Below are positions 16,234-24,618 of a stretch of DNA of 64,000 bases, in pieces. Source of the stretch: Candidatus Kapaibacterium sp. (GTDB lineage Bacteria; Bacteroidota; Ignavibacteria; Kapaibacteriales; HRBIN21); the NCBI GenBank assembly GCA_938084565.1, contig CALKEU010000013.1, positions 1-64,000 of the forward strand, in the 5' to 3' direction. Within the stretch, counting starts at the first letter, position 1; every line of letters begins with the position of its first letter. Under the pieces are notes generated by a model, which ran no database searches, had not been told where the DNA came from, and was given only the letters and a program-made list of their open reading frames with translations. The translations under genes were made by a program, and so were the position numbers.

Positions 16234-17017
16234 CGCTGAGCACCCAATCGATGAAGGCTTTTAACTCGCCACTGGGACGTTCCCGGAGGTAGAAGTAGAG
16301 AAAGCGGCTGATAGGGTAACGACCCGAGACGACATTCTCGAGGGTGGGCAGATAGTATGGCTTGCCTGGTGCCTCAGCGATGGCAACTTCTTTAATATCC
16401 CTGGCATATGCTGCCCCACCGTAACCGATACCCCATCGGTCCTTAGCAACGGCATTGACTACGGCTGCTGTTCCAGGCATGTGCTGCGCCGTTGGCGCAA
16501 AGTCTTGACCCTGCAGGACGTGGTCTTTGAAGAACTCGTAGGTGCCGGAGTTGTTCTCACGGCTATAGAGGATGATGCGAGCATCGGGGCCGCCGACTTG
16601 CTTCCAGTTGGTAATCTTGCCTGTGAAGATGTCCCGCACTTGCTGCAGGGTGAGCTTCTCAACGGGGTTGTTCCGATGCACATAGACTGCTAGGCCATCC
16701 CGGGCTACCCGGACTTCGACCCCCCGTGTTCCGTACTTTCGCTGAAGCTGTTCGCTCTCGGAGGGCCGCAGCGGGCGTGAGGATGCACAAATGTCCGTTG
16801 TGCCATTGATCAAGGCTGCAATCCCTGTACCCGAGCCCCCTCCGGTGACTTGGAAGCGAACTCGATCCTTGTGCGGATACACCTCCGTCCACCGTTGGGT
16901 GAGAATCACCATCGTGTCGGAGCCTTTGATCGTGATGGTTTGACGCTGGAGGGCAGCAACTGTCAGCAGGGTAATAGCTCCGAGTCCGAGGAGATGAGCA
17001 TATCGCCGTCGAGACAT
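16160..17017 (-). CDS. pstS: Phosphate-binding protein PstS
   Basis: A 285-residue periplasmic phosphate receptor. Residues 1-24 form a signal peptide or anchor without a lipobox Cys. The ligand site motifs are KGSDTMVILTQRW near 31 and TGGGSGTGIAALINGTTDI near 59. INGTTDICASSRPLR and the hinge segment SRENNSGTYEFFKDHVL follow. It heads the pstSCAB-phoU-era-dprA operon. The start at 17017 is 31 nt after a TAAGTTTGC promoter element; longer upstream frames lack a signal peptide and would run through it. No Pho box is recognisable. Confidence 0.94.
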   Translation of the reverse strand: MSRRRYAHLLGLGAITLLTVAALQRQTITIKGSDTMVILTQRWTEVYPHKDRVRFQVTGGGSGTGIAALINGTTDICASSRPLRPSESEQLQRKYGTRGVEVRVARDGLAVYVHRNNPVEKLTLQQVRDIFTGKITNWKQVGGPDARIILYSRENNSGTYEFFKDHVLQGQDFAPTAQHMPGTAAVVNAVAKDRWGIGYGGAAYARDIKEVAIAEAPGKPYYLPTLENVVSGRYPISRFLYFYLRERPSGELKAFIDWVLSDDGQRVVTEVGYYPIRLLRDTKRP

Positions 17018-17048
17018 AGCAGGAGAACAAAGGCTGTACAACCTGTGG

Positions 17049-17057
17049 GCAAACTTA
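17049..17057 (-). promoter_or_regulatory. TAnnTTTGC promoter element for the pst operon
   Basis: TAAGTTTGC on the minus strand, identical to the element before citrate synthase, 31 nt upstream of the pstS ATG. The 79-nt gap between deoC and pstS holds nothing else that I recognise. Confidence 0.6.
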
Positions 17058-17096
17058 GGTACTCTCCGAGAGGTTGGGGATGAGAACTGAGCTGTG

Positions 17097-17777
17097 TTAT
17101 CGCTTGGTAACACGCTGCCGGGCTTCCTCCAGTAGGAGGGCCGTAGCGCTGGTTCCGAGACGTGAGGCGCCGGCTTCCAGGAGGGCTCGTGCTTGGTCAT
17201 AGGTGCGTATCCCACCGGAGGCCTTGATGCGCACGCTAGCTGGTAGGACATCCCGAAGGCGGCGGACATCCTCTACCGTTGCCCCGCGAGATAGAAAGCC
17301 CGTGGAGGTTTTGACAAAATCAGCCCCTGCCTGCGCTGCGAGCTGGGCCGCACGATACTGCTGTGCTTCGGTCAGGAGTCCGCACTCCAGAATTACCTTG
17401 AGCAGCCCGCTCCGGCGGTGTACTACAGCAGCAATGGCGGCAATATCGCGTTCGACCTCGCCCTCCTCTCCATTGAGCAATGCTGCGAGGTTGAGCACCA
17501 TGTCGATTTCGCGAGCCCCGCTCATAACCGCTTCTTCTGCCTCGATAAGCTTAGCCCGCCGAGAAGTGGCCCCGAACGGGAAACCCACAACAGTGCAGAC
17601 AGTGACAGAAGTCCCCCGCAGCAACCGGTAAGCTAGCGGCACATAGTATGGCAAAACGCAAACACTGGCGCACCCCCACTGCACCGCCTCAGCGCAGAGG
17701 CGTTCAATATCAGCCACGGTGGCCGTGGGTTGTAGGAGTGTGTGGTCGATGACGGCAGCGAGCTCTTCTGGGGTCAT
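17097..17777 (-). CDS. deoC: Deoxyribose-phosphate aldolase
   Basis: A 226-residue class I aldolase converting 2-deoxyribose-5-phosphate to acetaldehyde and glyceraldehyde-3-phosphate. The Schiff-base Lys lies in ADFVKTSTGF, and the second active-site Lys in RIKASGGIRT. VCVLPYYVP and VVGFPFGA are also typical. I use the ATG at 17777, which overlaps the stop of the AI-2E gene (ATGA); the longer frame from 17834 only adds non-conserved residues. No other nucleoside-catabolism gene is adjacent. Confidence 0.95.
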   Translation of the reverse strand: MTPEELAAVIDHTLLQPTATVADIERLCAEAVQWGCASVCVLPYYVPLAYRLLRGTSVTVCTVVGFPFGATSRRAKLIEAEEAVMSGAREIDMVLNLAALLNGEEGEVERDIAAIAAVVHRRSGLLKVILECGLLTEAQQYRAAQLAAQAGADFVKTSTGFLSRGATVEDVRRLRDVLPASVRIKASGGIRTYDQARALLEAGASRLGTSATALLLEEARQRVTKR

Positions 17778-19006
17778 CCGCTGTGCACTGTGTCTGGAGA
17801 ACTTCGCAACGATGCTGGAGGCTGGTAGCGCCACTGATTGAACAGGAGCACACCGACAGCCGTCGTCGGAACAGCAATCAGCAGCCCTACAAAGCCGAGG
17901 AGAGAGCCGAAGAGAATCAAAGAGGCAATCAAAAGCACGGGGTGAACGCCCACGCGCTTACCCAGGACACGAGGCTCGACGATGTAGGCGTTGATGAAGT
18001 GCAGCGCGTTGATGATGAGCGCAAAGAGCACCAGGTCGCGTACAATATCGGCTGGCTGGGCTACCATAATGGCAACTGCCCCAACCCCGAGAGTGATCAG
18101 AATGCCAAAGTACGGAATGGGGTTGAGCAGCCCGCTCAGGAGCCCAAGGATGACTCCGTACGGGATGTCGAGGAGCACATAGAGGACTCCCGACAGAAGC
18201 CCGATGAGGGCCGAAACCGTGATGATCCAGCCAACGTAGCCCCGCACAATGGGGCTGCTGTGGCGCAGAAGATGGAGTGCCCGTGGAGCTCGTTGTTGGA
18301 GAATGTCGACGAGCAGGGTGCGCAATTGGGGAAAGTCCTTCAGTAGGTAGAACATCACGATCGGCAGCAGCAGGAGGTTGACAATGTGTGTCAGAATGCG
18401 AGCAAGCCCGGACAGCAACGCCAAGAGGGAATTCATCAACGTCTGGAAGGCCTGCTCCAGACGGGGCACAATGTCCCGCTGGAGCAGCTGCTGCACGAGC
18501 TCAGGGGGAATTCCATAGCGGGCCAAGAGCTGGAAGAAGCGTCGGCTCTCCAGGTATGAGGTAGCAGCACTGTAGAGGGTCGACAGTTGCCGGACTAGTG
18601 CATCGAGCTGGCTAAAGATGATGGGGAAAATCAGAACCGAAAGCGCTGCCAGGCTGGCCAGGAAGGCGAGCACGAGCAGGGCTGCACTGGCCCATCGCGG
18701 AATGCCGCGCCGCTCCAGCTGTGTCAGCAGGGGATCAAAGAGGTATCCGGCCAGGAGAGCAATAGCGAAGGGCAACAGCAGGAGCCCTGCGCCGTGCAGA
18801 ATCCATATAACGAAAGCCAGCGTCAGGAGCCAGAGGAGGTGGCGCGCCAACGGCAGCTGACGGTACGGATAGAGGAGAGCAAAGCCGAACACAAGCAGGA
18901 CCAGTGGAAGAGAGGCCAAGCGCGTCAGCACGAGGAAGGCAACCAGAGCTCCCCCCGCCAGTAGGAATGGAAGCCATCCGTACGGAAGGCGGGGCGGGTG
19001 CTCCAT
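17774..19006 (-). CDS. AI-2E family transporter (PerM/YdiK-like)
   Basis: A 410-residue integral membrane protein with about eight TM segments: two close pairs in the first 100 residues, a helical soluble stretch around 150-220 (YLESRRFFQLLARYGIPPEL), then four or more segments. The C-terminal half carries FINAYIVEPRVLGKRVGVHP and the preceding GLLNPIPYFGILITLGVGA, family hallmarks. Relatives export autoinducer-2 or act as Na+/H+ antiporters, and the substrate cannot be told from sequence. It follows the bacilliredoxin gene by 8 nt and overlaps deoC by 4 nt. Confidence 0.88.
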   Translation of the reverse strand: MEHPPRLPYGWLPFLLAGGALVAFLVLTRLASLPLVLLVFGFALLYPYRQLPLARHLLWLLTLAFVIWILHGAGLLLLPFAIALLAGYLFDPLLTQLERRGIPRWASAALLVLAFLASLAALSVLIFPIIFSQLDALVRQLSTLYSAATSYLESRRFFQLLARYGIPPELVQQLLQRDIVPRLEQAFQTLMNSLLALLSGLARILTHIVNLLLLPIVMFYLLKDFPQLRTLLVDILQQRAPRALHLLRHSSPIVRGYVGWIITVSALIGLLSGVLYVLLDIPYGVILGLLSGLLNPIPYFGILITLGVGAVAIMVAQPADIVRDLVLFALIINALHFINAYIVEPRVLGKRVGVHPVLLIASLILFGSLLGFVGLLIAVPTTAVGVLLFNQWRYQPPASLRSSPDTVHSG

Positions 19007-19014
19007 GCATCGCC

Positions 19015-19431
19015 TCAGCTGACAGTGCAGAACTGCTCAAACCACTGCTGTAGGAGAGCTGCCACAGTTTCCGGAGACCGCGTCTGAATGTCCTCCCGAT
19101 GGAGCATAGCCACCAGCTTCCCGTCCCGCAAAAGTGCAAAGGAAGGGGACGAAGGGGGCTGCCCAACCAGAAAGGTGCGCATCCGAGCTGTGGCCTCCCG
19201 ATCCTGTCCGGCGAAGACCGTGACCAAATGGTCAGGACGCGGGCCCCGCTGGAGAGCCAGCGCAACGGCTGGCCGCGCAATACCCCCGGAACACCCACAC
19301 AGCGAGTTGATGAACACAAGCATGGTCCCCCGACGTTGGAGGGCTGCATCGACCTCTTCTGGTGTGCGTAGTTCCTCAAAGCCGAGTTGCCGTACCTCCT
19401 GCCGAATCTGCTCAACGAAGAGGTCCCACAT
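19015..19431 (-). CDS. Bacilliredoxin BrxA/BrxB family protein
   Basis: A 138-residue thioredoxin-fold protein with the active site FINSLCGCSGGIARPAV (Cys45-Gly-Cys47), the CGC signature of the YphP/YqiW bacilliredoxins. Family members remove bacillithiol from S-bacillithiolated proteins. This suggests the cell uses bacillithiol or N-methyl-bacillithiol, reported in Chlorobi, but no bsh gene is in the window. It is first in a minus-strand run with the AI-2E transporter and deoC, diverging from the DUF4175 gene. No TAnnTTTGC element is visible in its 130-bp upstream gap. Confidence 0.9.
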   Translation of the reverse strand: MWDLFVEQIRQEVRQLGFEELRTPEEVDAALQRRGTMLVFINSLCGCSGGIARPAVALALQRGPRPDHLVTVFAGQDREATARMRTFLVGQPPSSPSFALLRDGKLVAMLHREDIQTRSPETVAALLQQWFEQFCTVS

Positions 19432-19514
19432 AGGCGGACACGGCCATACGTGTGGAACAGATGGCTCACAAGACGATTGGGCCGGCTTCTTCGTGGAGCC
19501 CTATGACACACACC

Positions 19515-19551
19515 GCCAGAGGCTTCTACGTCTCTGGCCATGCCACATGGC
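19515..19551 (+). repeat. Two overlapping inverted repeats in the DUF4175 leader
   Basis: GCCAGAG (19515-19521) pairs perfectly with CTCTGGC (19532-19538) across a 10-nt loop. GCCATG (19537-19542) pairs with CATGGC (19546-19551) across 3 nt. The repeats share two bases, so as RNA hairpins they would compete; as DNA they could be operator palindromes. They end 13 nt before the DUF4175 ATG. No T-run follows, so a simple terminator is unlikely. Confidence 0.45.
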
Positions 19552-19564
19552 TCAGAGGTGGTCT

Positions 19565-22500
19565 ATGCTTGAGTACCGGCTCGGCGACGAGCAGCTGCGG
19601 CGTCGGCTCTTGCAGACGCAGTATAGAGGGCTTACACTGGAGCTCATGGAGGCGCTGGCGTGGGCAGGGACGGTCGCTGCCGGGGTGCTCTTAGCCATTG
19701 TCGTGGGGGAAGCTCTCCTGTTTGCGAGCTCTCCGGTGCGGAAGTGGCTCTGGTATGGGTGGCTTGGACTGACAGCTATCGTCGTTGTGGCTGCGGTGGC
19801 TCCGAAGCTAGCACGTCTGCTTGGCGTACTCCCGCGCGAGCCGCTGGAGCACCTGGCCCTGCGCATTGGGCGGCTCTATCCACACATCGGGGATATGCTC
19901 TGCAACGTGCTGCAGTTGATGGCGCAGCTCCGCCGACAGCCTCAGGGAACCTCGGCAGAGTTGGTACTTGCGGCCTTCGCACAGGTTGCCTCCCGAGCAC
20001 AAGAGGTGAATTTCGATGCTATCCTCGATCGGCGGCGCACACAGCGTGTGTTGTTGCTGTTCTTCGGTGTGCTCGGGGCAGTGGCGCTCCTGATCGGCAC
20101 CGTTCCTCCATTGCGCTCGGCCTTCCATCGGATTGTAGCCTGGGAGCGCTCGTTCGTTCCACCGGCTCCCTTTCGGCTTTCTCTGGAGCCTTCGGAGGCT
20201 GTCGTTATGCGGGGAACCCCGGTGAGGATTCTCGTACGAGCCAGCGGCGTGCCACCGGCCACGGTACGCCTCTTCCTCTGGCCGGAGACGGGTCAGCAGC
20301 AGGTTCGGGAGCTTGCAGCAGAAGCACCGGGGGTATTCAGTGCCGAGCTGGGGCCAGTTGTTGTGACCATGCGCTTTGCTGCAGTTGCCCAGTGGATGGG
20401 GCAGGAGGTCTGGAGTCCCGAGGGGCTCCTGCGCGTGGTCGACCGCCCATTGGTACGCGCCCTCTCCGGAGAGATTCGCCCACCGGCGTATACACGTCTT
20501 GACCCCATACGGCTCGATGAGCACAGCTCTGAGCTCGTCGTACCTCGGGGCTCGGTAGCCTCCCTCTCGGTTGAAGCAAGCAAAGCACTCCGCACAGCAA
20601 CGGTCATCTTTCTGCGTGAGGGAAAGCAGGATACCCTGCGTTACCCACTCCACGTGTCCGGGACCACCGCTCGGGGCAGCTTTCCCATCTCCAGCTCGGG
20701 AAGGTGGGCTGTTGTTCTGCACGATAGCGACGGACAGACCAATGCCAGCCCTCTCTGGTATCGCGTGACAGCCCTCGAGGATGCTCCCCCGCAGATCTCC
20801 TTTGTCGAGCCTACAGCCGATGTGGAGCTTTCCGAGACGGCGATTCTCCCCATACGGGTGAGCATTCGCGACGATTACGGCTTCTCGCGACTGCTGCTGC
20901 ATTATCGGCTGAGCTTCTCCCGCTACGTCCCGCCACAGACCACATTCCGTACGCTCACACTTCCTCTTGTGTCCACAAGCACGCTGCAGGAGGTCCCCTA
21001 CGTGTGGGATCTGAAGCCACTGAAGCTCTCGCCCGATGACCGATACGAGTTCTTCGTGGAGGTCTGGGACAATGATGCGATTACGGGTCCTAAGGCAGCC
21101 CGGACGCCGGTGCTATCGATCAGCTTGCCCTCGCTGGAACAGGTGCTGCGGCGCTCGGAGGGGCTCCAGCAGAGTGTAGCCGAGACGTTGCAGGAGAGCA
21201 TCCGCCAATTCGAGCAGCTGCGTCGGCAGGGGGAGGAGCTCTATCGCCGTTTGAGTTCGCCGACTGCGCGGCAGCCGCAACAGCAGGCCGAACAGCAGCG
21301 TCAGTTCCAAGAACTTCTCCAGCAGCATCAGCAACTTCAGGAGCAGCTCGGGCAGGTACAACAGCAGTTGCAGCAAATCGCGCAGCGTCTGGAACAGGTA
21401 CGGGCTCTCTCACCGGAGACGCTCGAAAAGTACCGAGAGCTGCAGCGGCTCCTTCAGGAGGTGCGTTCGCCCGAGCTCCAGCGCCTCCTGGAACGCCTCC
21501 AGCAGGCCTTACAGCAGATGACGCCGGAGCAGATGCAGCAGGCTCTGCGCCAGTTTCGCTTCAATGAAGAGGAGTTTCGGGCAGCACTTGAGCGGACTCT
21601 CCGTCTGCTCAAGCGGCTCCAGGCAGAGCAGAAGCTGGATGCTCTCCGCCAGCAGCTCGACAGGCTTGCTGAGCGGCAGGAAGAGCTCCATCGGGAGACC
21701 GAACGTGCTGAGGCAGCCGAGCGGCTCTCTGAGCTGGCTCGCCAGCAGGAGGAGCTGCAGGCAGAGTGGCAGCGTCTGCAGCAGGAGTGGCAGCAGACGG
21801 AGAAACTCCTACGGGAGGTCATACCCGAGACCCCGTCGGAGGCGCTCGCCCAGGCTACTGAGCAGATGAGCAGTTCACAGACAGGGGAGGCTTTGCAGCA
21901 GGCCAGAAGCAGTCTGCAGCGGGGGCAGAGGGGGCAGGCGCAGCAGGCACAGCGCCGGGCGGCCTCGCAGATGCGTTCGGCCGCCGCAGCGGTGCAGCGC
22001 CTCTGGGATGAGCTGCAGCGGCAGCTCACCCGCGAAGTGCAGCGGCAGCTTCAGAAGGCCCTGCTCGATGCGGTGGAGCTCTCTCAGCAGCAGGAGCAGC
22101 TCTACGATCGCACGCGTCCGCTGCCGCCGGGCTCTCGCCGGCTTGCCGAGATTGCCCGTCAGCAGGCGGAACTTCGTAGCGCAACGGGGGCACTGACGGA
22201 GCGTCTCATGGCCGTCGCACAGAAATCCTTTGCCGTTACGCCGCAGATGGCGCGCGAGCTCGGGCTAGCCTTGCGCTCGATGCAGCAAGCGATGACACAT
22301 CTGGGAGAGCGTTCGACCTCTCCGGCCGCGCAAGCTCAGCAGGAAGCCATGGAAGCGCTCAACCGTGCCACCCTCTTGCTCCAAGATGCTCTCTCCGCAC
22401 TCCAGGCAGCGGCGGCAGGGGCATGTCCGAACCCAGGCATGGGGCAGGGTGCTGGCGGGATGGGCTTTTTGGAGCGCCTCCAACAGCTTGCTCTCCAGCA

Positions 22501-23002
22501 GCAAGGCATTACACAGGCGCTGCAGCAGCTCTTCCAAGGCCGGCTCACGATGGAGCAGCAAGCGCAGCTTGCGCGTCTGGCAGCACAGCAAGCTTACGTG
22601 CAACAGTCACTCGAGGAACTTGCCCGCCAGCAGAACCTCCCCGGCGGTGAGCGCCTCTTGGGAGATCTCAGCCGCTTGGCCGAGGAGATGCGCCAGGTGG
22701 TCGAACAACTTCGCAGCGGAACCTTAACAGAGGAGACGCTTCGCCGGCAGCATCGCATCCTGGTGCGTATGCTCGACGCCATGCGCTCCATCTACGAGCG
22801 GGACTACGAGCCACGGCGGGAATCCCGACCCGGCCAGAACATCGTCCGGCCAAGCCCGCCCGAGCTGCCAGCTGAGCGCCGCACTCTGCTCGTTCCGGAG
22901 GAACTCCTGCCAGCACTGCAGCGCACCTATAGCCGAGATTACCAGCGCTTGATTGAGCGGTACTTCGAGCAGTTGCGCCGTTACGGTTTCGTCAACCCGT
23001 GA
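19565..23002 (+). CDS. DUF4175 family membrane protein with long Gln-rich coiled coil
   Basis: A 1145-residue protein of unknown function typical of Bacteroidota. TM segments lie near residues 35-55, 65-85 and 155-178. Beta-rich Ig-like regions (about 190-510) follow, with repeated proline-threonine strands, presumably periplasmic. From about residue 520 to the end the chain is dominated by Gln, Leu, Glu and Arg heptads (EQLGQVQQQLQQIAQRLEQ and similar) with a short Gly-rich break near 955 (NPGMGQGAGGMG). The ATG at 19565 begins MLEYRLGDEQLRRRLLQTQ, and a longer upstream frame has no conserved content. It leads an apparent eight-gene operon. The architecture suggests an envelope-spanning scaffold, but function is unknown. 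Confidence 0.82.
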   Translation: MLEYRLGDEQLRRRLLQTQYRGLTLELMEALAWAGTVAAGVLLAIVVGEALLFASSPVRKWLWYGWLGLTAIVVVAAVAPKLARLLGVLPREPLEHLALRIGRLYPHIGDMLCNVLQLMAQLRRQPQGTSAELVLAAFAQVASRAQEVNFDAILDRRRTQRVLLLFFGVLGAVALLIGTVPPLRSAFHRIVAWERSFVPPAPFRLSLEPSEAVVMRGTPVRILVRASGVPPATVRLFLWPETGQQQVRELAAEAPGVFSAELGPVVVTMRFAAVAQWMGQEVWSPEGLLRVVDRPLVRALSGEIRPPAYTRLDPIRLDEHSSELVVPRGSVASLSVEASKALRTATVIFLREGKQDTLRYPLHVSGTTARGSFPISSSGRWAVVLHDSDGQTNASPLWYRVTALEDAPPQISFVEPTADVELSETAILPIRVSIRDDYGFSRLLLHYRLSFSRYVPPQTTFRTLTLPLVSTSTLQEVPYVWDLKPLKLSPDDRYEFFVEVWDNDAITGPKAARTPVLSISLPSLEQVLRRSEGLQQSVAETLQESIRQFEQLRRQGEELYRRLSSPTARQPQQQAEQQRQFQELLQQHQQLQEQLGQVQQQLQQIAQRLEQVRALSPETLEKYRELQRLLQEVRSPELQRLLERLQQALQQMTPEQMQQALRQFRFNEEEFRAALERTLRLLKRLQAEQKLDALRQQLDRLAERQEELHRETERAEAAERLSELARQQEELQAEWQRLQQEWQQTEKLLREVIPETPSEALAQATEQMSSSQTGEALQQARSSLQRGQRGQAQQAQRRAASQMRSAAAAVQRLWDELQRQLTREVQRQLQKALLDAVELSQQQEQLYDRTRPLPPGSRRLAEIARQQAELRSATGALTERLMAVAQKSFAVTPQMARELGLALRSMQQAMTHLGERSTSPAAQAQQEAMEALNRATLLLQDALSALQAAAAGACPNPGMGQGAGGMGFLERLQQLALQQQGITQALQQLFQGRLTMEQQAQLARLAAQQAYVQQSLEELARQQNLPGGERLLGDLSRLAEEMRQVVEQLRSGTLTEETLRRQHRILVRMLDAMRSIYERDYEPRRESRPGQNIVRPSPPELPAERRTLLVPEELLPALQRTYSRDYQRLIERYFEQLRRYGFVNP

Positions 23003-23009
23003 AGAGCCC

Positions 23010-23423
23010 ATGCGTATTCTGATCCTGTGTACGCACAACGCCCGTCGTTCGCAACTAGCTGAAGCACTCCTGCGCTCCCTTGCAGGCTCTCGCTGTGAGG
23101 TCTACAGCGCTGGTACGGAGCCTAGCCAGGTCGATCCGAGAGTCCTCACAGTGCTCGGTGAGCTCGGTATTCCTGTCGAGGGGCTGCGCTCCAAATCGGT
23201 CGAGGAGTTTCGCGATCAGCACTTCGATGTGGTGCTAACCGTCTGTGACGACGCCCGGGAGCGCTGCCCAGTCTTCCCCGGTGCACCGCGCCAGCTCCAC
23301 TGGAGCCTGCCCGATCCGGGGCAAGTGCAGGGGAGGCCGGAAGAGGTGCTTGAGGCTTTTCGTCGTGTGCGAGACGAGCTCCTCGAACGACTGCGCCAGG
23401 AGATTCTGCCATTGCTGCCGTAG
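23010..23423 (+). CDS. arsC: Arsenate reductase, thioredoxin-coupled (LMW-phosphatase fold)
   Basis: A 137-residue cytoplasmic enzyme reducing arsenate to arsenite. The P-loop CTHNARRS gives the nucleophile Cys7 and Arg13. VCDDARERCPVFPG supplies Cys79 and Cys86, the pair that relays electrons in the S. aureus pI258-type ArsC, and LPDP holds the general acid Asp102. These three cysteines separate it from ordinary LMW tyrosine phosphatases. No arsB, acr3 or arsR is nearby, so a detoxification operon is not evident. It starts 7 nt after the DUF4175 gene. Confidence 0.88.
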   Translation: MRILILCTHNARRSQLAEALLRSLAGSRCEVYSAGTEPSQVDPRVLTVLGELGIPVEGLRSKSVEEFRDQHFDVVLTVCDDARERCPVFPGAPRQLHWSLPDPGQVQGRPEEVLEAFRRVRDELLERLRQEILPLLP

Positions 23424-23433
23424 AGCCGGGACA

Positions 23434-24618
23434 ATGCACGTGGCGCTGCTGAGCTACCACTTCCTGCCGCGCATTGGGGGCGTAGAGATCGCCACGCATC
23501 AGCTCGCAACGGCTCTTCGGAAGCTTGGGCTTGAGGTCACTGTGGTCACGCCTAGCAGGCCACCTGAGGGGAGAGCGCTCTACCGCTGTATGCAGCTGCC
23601 TGGCTGGCGGGGGATCCCTCGGCCCTGGCGTACTTGGGCGGCGCTGGCTCGGCTCTACCGACGGCATCCCTACCAGGTCCTCGTAGCGCAAATGCTCTAC
23701 CCGGCAGGCTATGATGCCTGCTGGTTCGGCCGATGGGCCCGTATCCCCGTGGTGGTGATGCCCCAGGGGTCAGATATTCACCTCTACGAGCCGCTCGGCT
23801 ACGGACTTCGGCTCATGCCTGGGGTCGACAGCCGTCTCCGGAGGGTCATCCGATGGGCATCGGCTTTGACGGTGTCGAGCGAGCTCATGCGGCGGGAATT
23901 AGTGCTGTTGGCGGCAGAGGCCGAATCGAAGAGCGTCTTTGTCCCCAATGGAACTGTGGTCAGCCACTTCCGTGGCCTCGAGCGCTCTCCTCTACGAGCT
24001 CGCTTTGGGGTTGCCCTGGAGGAGGTGGTCTTCGTCACCATTAGCCGGCATAGCCCAATTAAGGGATTGCCCCTCCTCCTGGAGGCGGCACGTCAGCTTG
24101 CCCGGGAGCAGCCTCGAGGGTGGCGCCTCTGGATTGCTGGCATGGGGACGCCCCAGCTGCGAGAACAGATCGGCCATTTGCCCCAGATTGAACTGCTCGG
24201 CCAGCTACCGCAGGTGGAATACGATGGGGAGGGCTTTCTGCAGCCACCCCCGATGCTGGTCGAACGGCTCTGTGCTGCCGATGTGTATGTGGCCCCTGCC
24301 CTGAGTGGGGGATTTGAGCTGTCCTGTGCCGATGCCCTCGCTGCTGGCTTGCCCGTCCTTGTATGCCGCACGAATGGCACATCTGACTTTGTCCGTTCCC
24401 ATGGAGCCGGGCTCGTCCTTCCCCCGGCCGATCCCCGTGCGCTGCGCGAGGCTATGCAGTGGATGCTCTCCCGTCCTGAGGAGCGCCGTGCGATGAGCCA
24501 GCGGGCACGGCAAGCGGCCGAAGGATTAGATTGGATGGAGGTGGCCCGACGCTGCCACCACATCTGCCAGTGGGTGCTGAAGCAAAGGGAGAAACCATGG
24601 CCGAGCGTGTGCTCGTGA
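23434..24618 (+). CDS. Glycosyltransferase family 4
   Basis: A 394-residue GT-B glycosyltransferase. The N-terminal domain begins MHVALLSYHFLPRIGGVEIA, typical of GT4 acceptor domains. The C-terminal donor domain has ISRHSPIKGLPLLLEA, then APALSGGFELSCADALAAGLPV, where the usual E-x7-E nucleotide-sugar motif is recognisable (GFELSCADALA). Sugar and acceptor are unknown. Its last codons overlap the sugar-nucleotide dehydratase gene by 22 nt, so the two probably make and transfer one sugar for surface or flagellin glycans (inference). Confidence 0.86.
   Translation: MHVALLSYHFLPRIGGVEIATHQLATALRKLGLEVTVVTPSRPPEGRALYRCMQLPGWRGIPRPWRTWAALARLYRRHPYQVLVAQMLYPAGYDACWFGRWARIPVVVMPQGSDIHLYEPLGYGLRLMPGVDSRLRRVIRWASALTVSSELMRRELVLLAAEAESKSVFVPNGTVVSHFRGLERSPLRARFGVALEEVVFVTISRHSPIKGLPLLLEAARQLAREQPRGWRLWIAGMGTPQLREQIGHLPQIELLGQLPQVEYDGEGFLQPPPMLVERLCAADVYVAPALSGGFELSCADALAAGLPVLVCRTNGTSDFVRSHGAGLVLPPADPRALREAMQWMLSRPEERRAMSQRARQAAEGLDWMEVARRCHHICQWVLKQREKPWPSVCS

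Noticed and set aside
17018-17096. A Pho box before pstS
   Set aside because: No pair of direct CTGTCAT-like heptamers is visible; only the TAAGTTTGC element is present.
21240-22700. Gln-rich repeats in DUF4175 as a tandem DNA repeat
   Set aside because: The CAG/CAGCAG runs are irregular and codons vary; this is amino-acid bias of a coiled coil, not a DNA repeat array.
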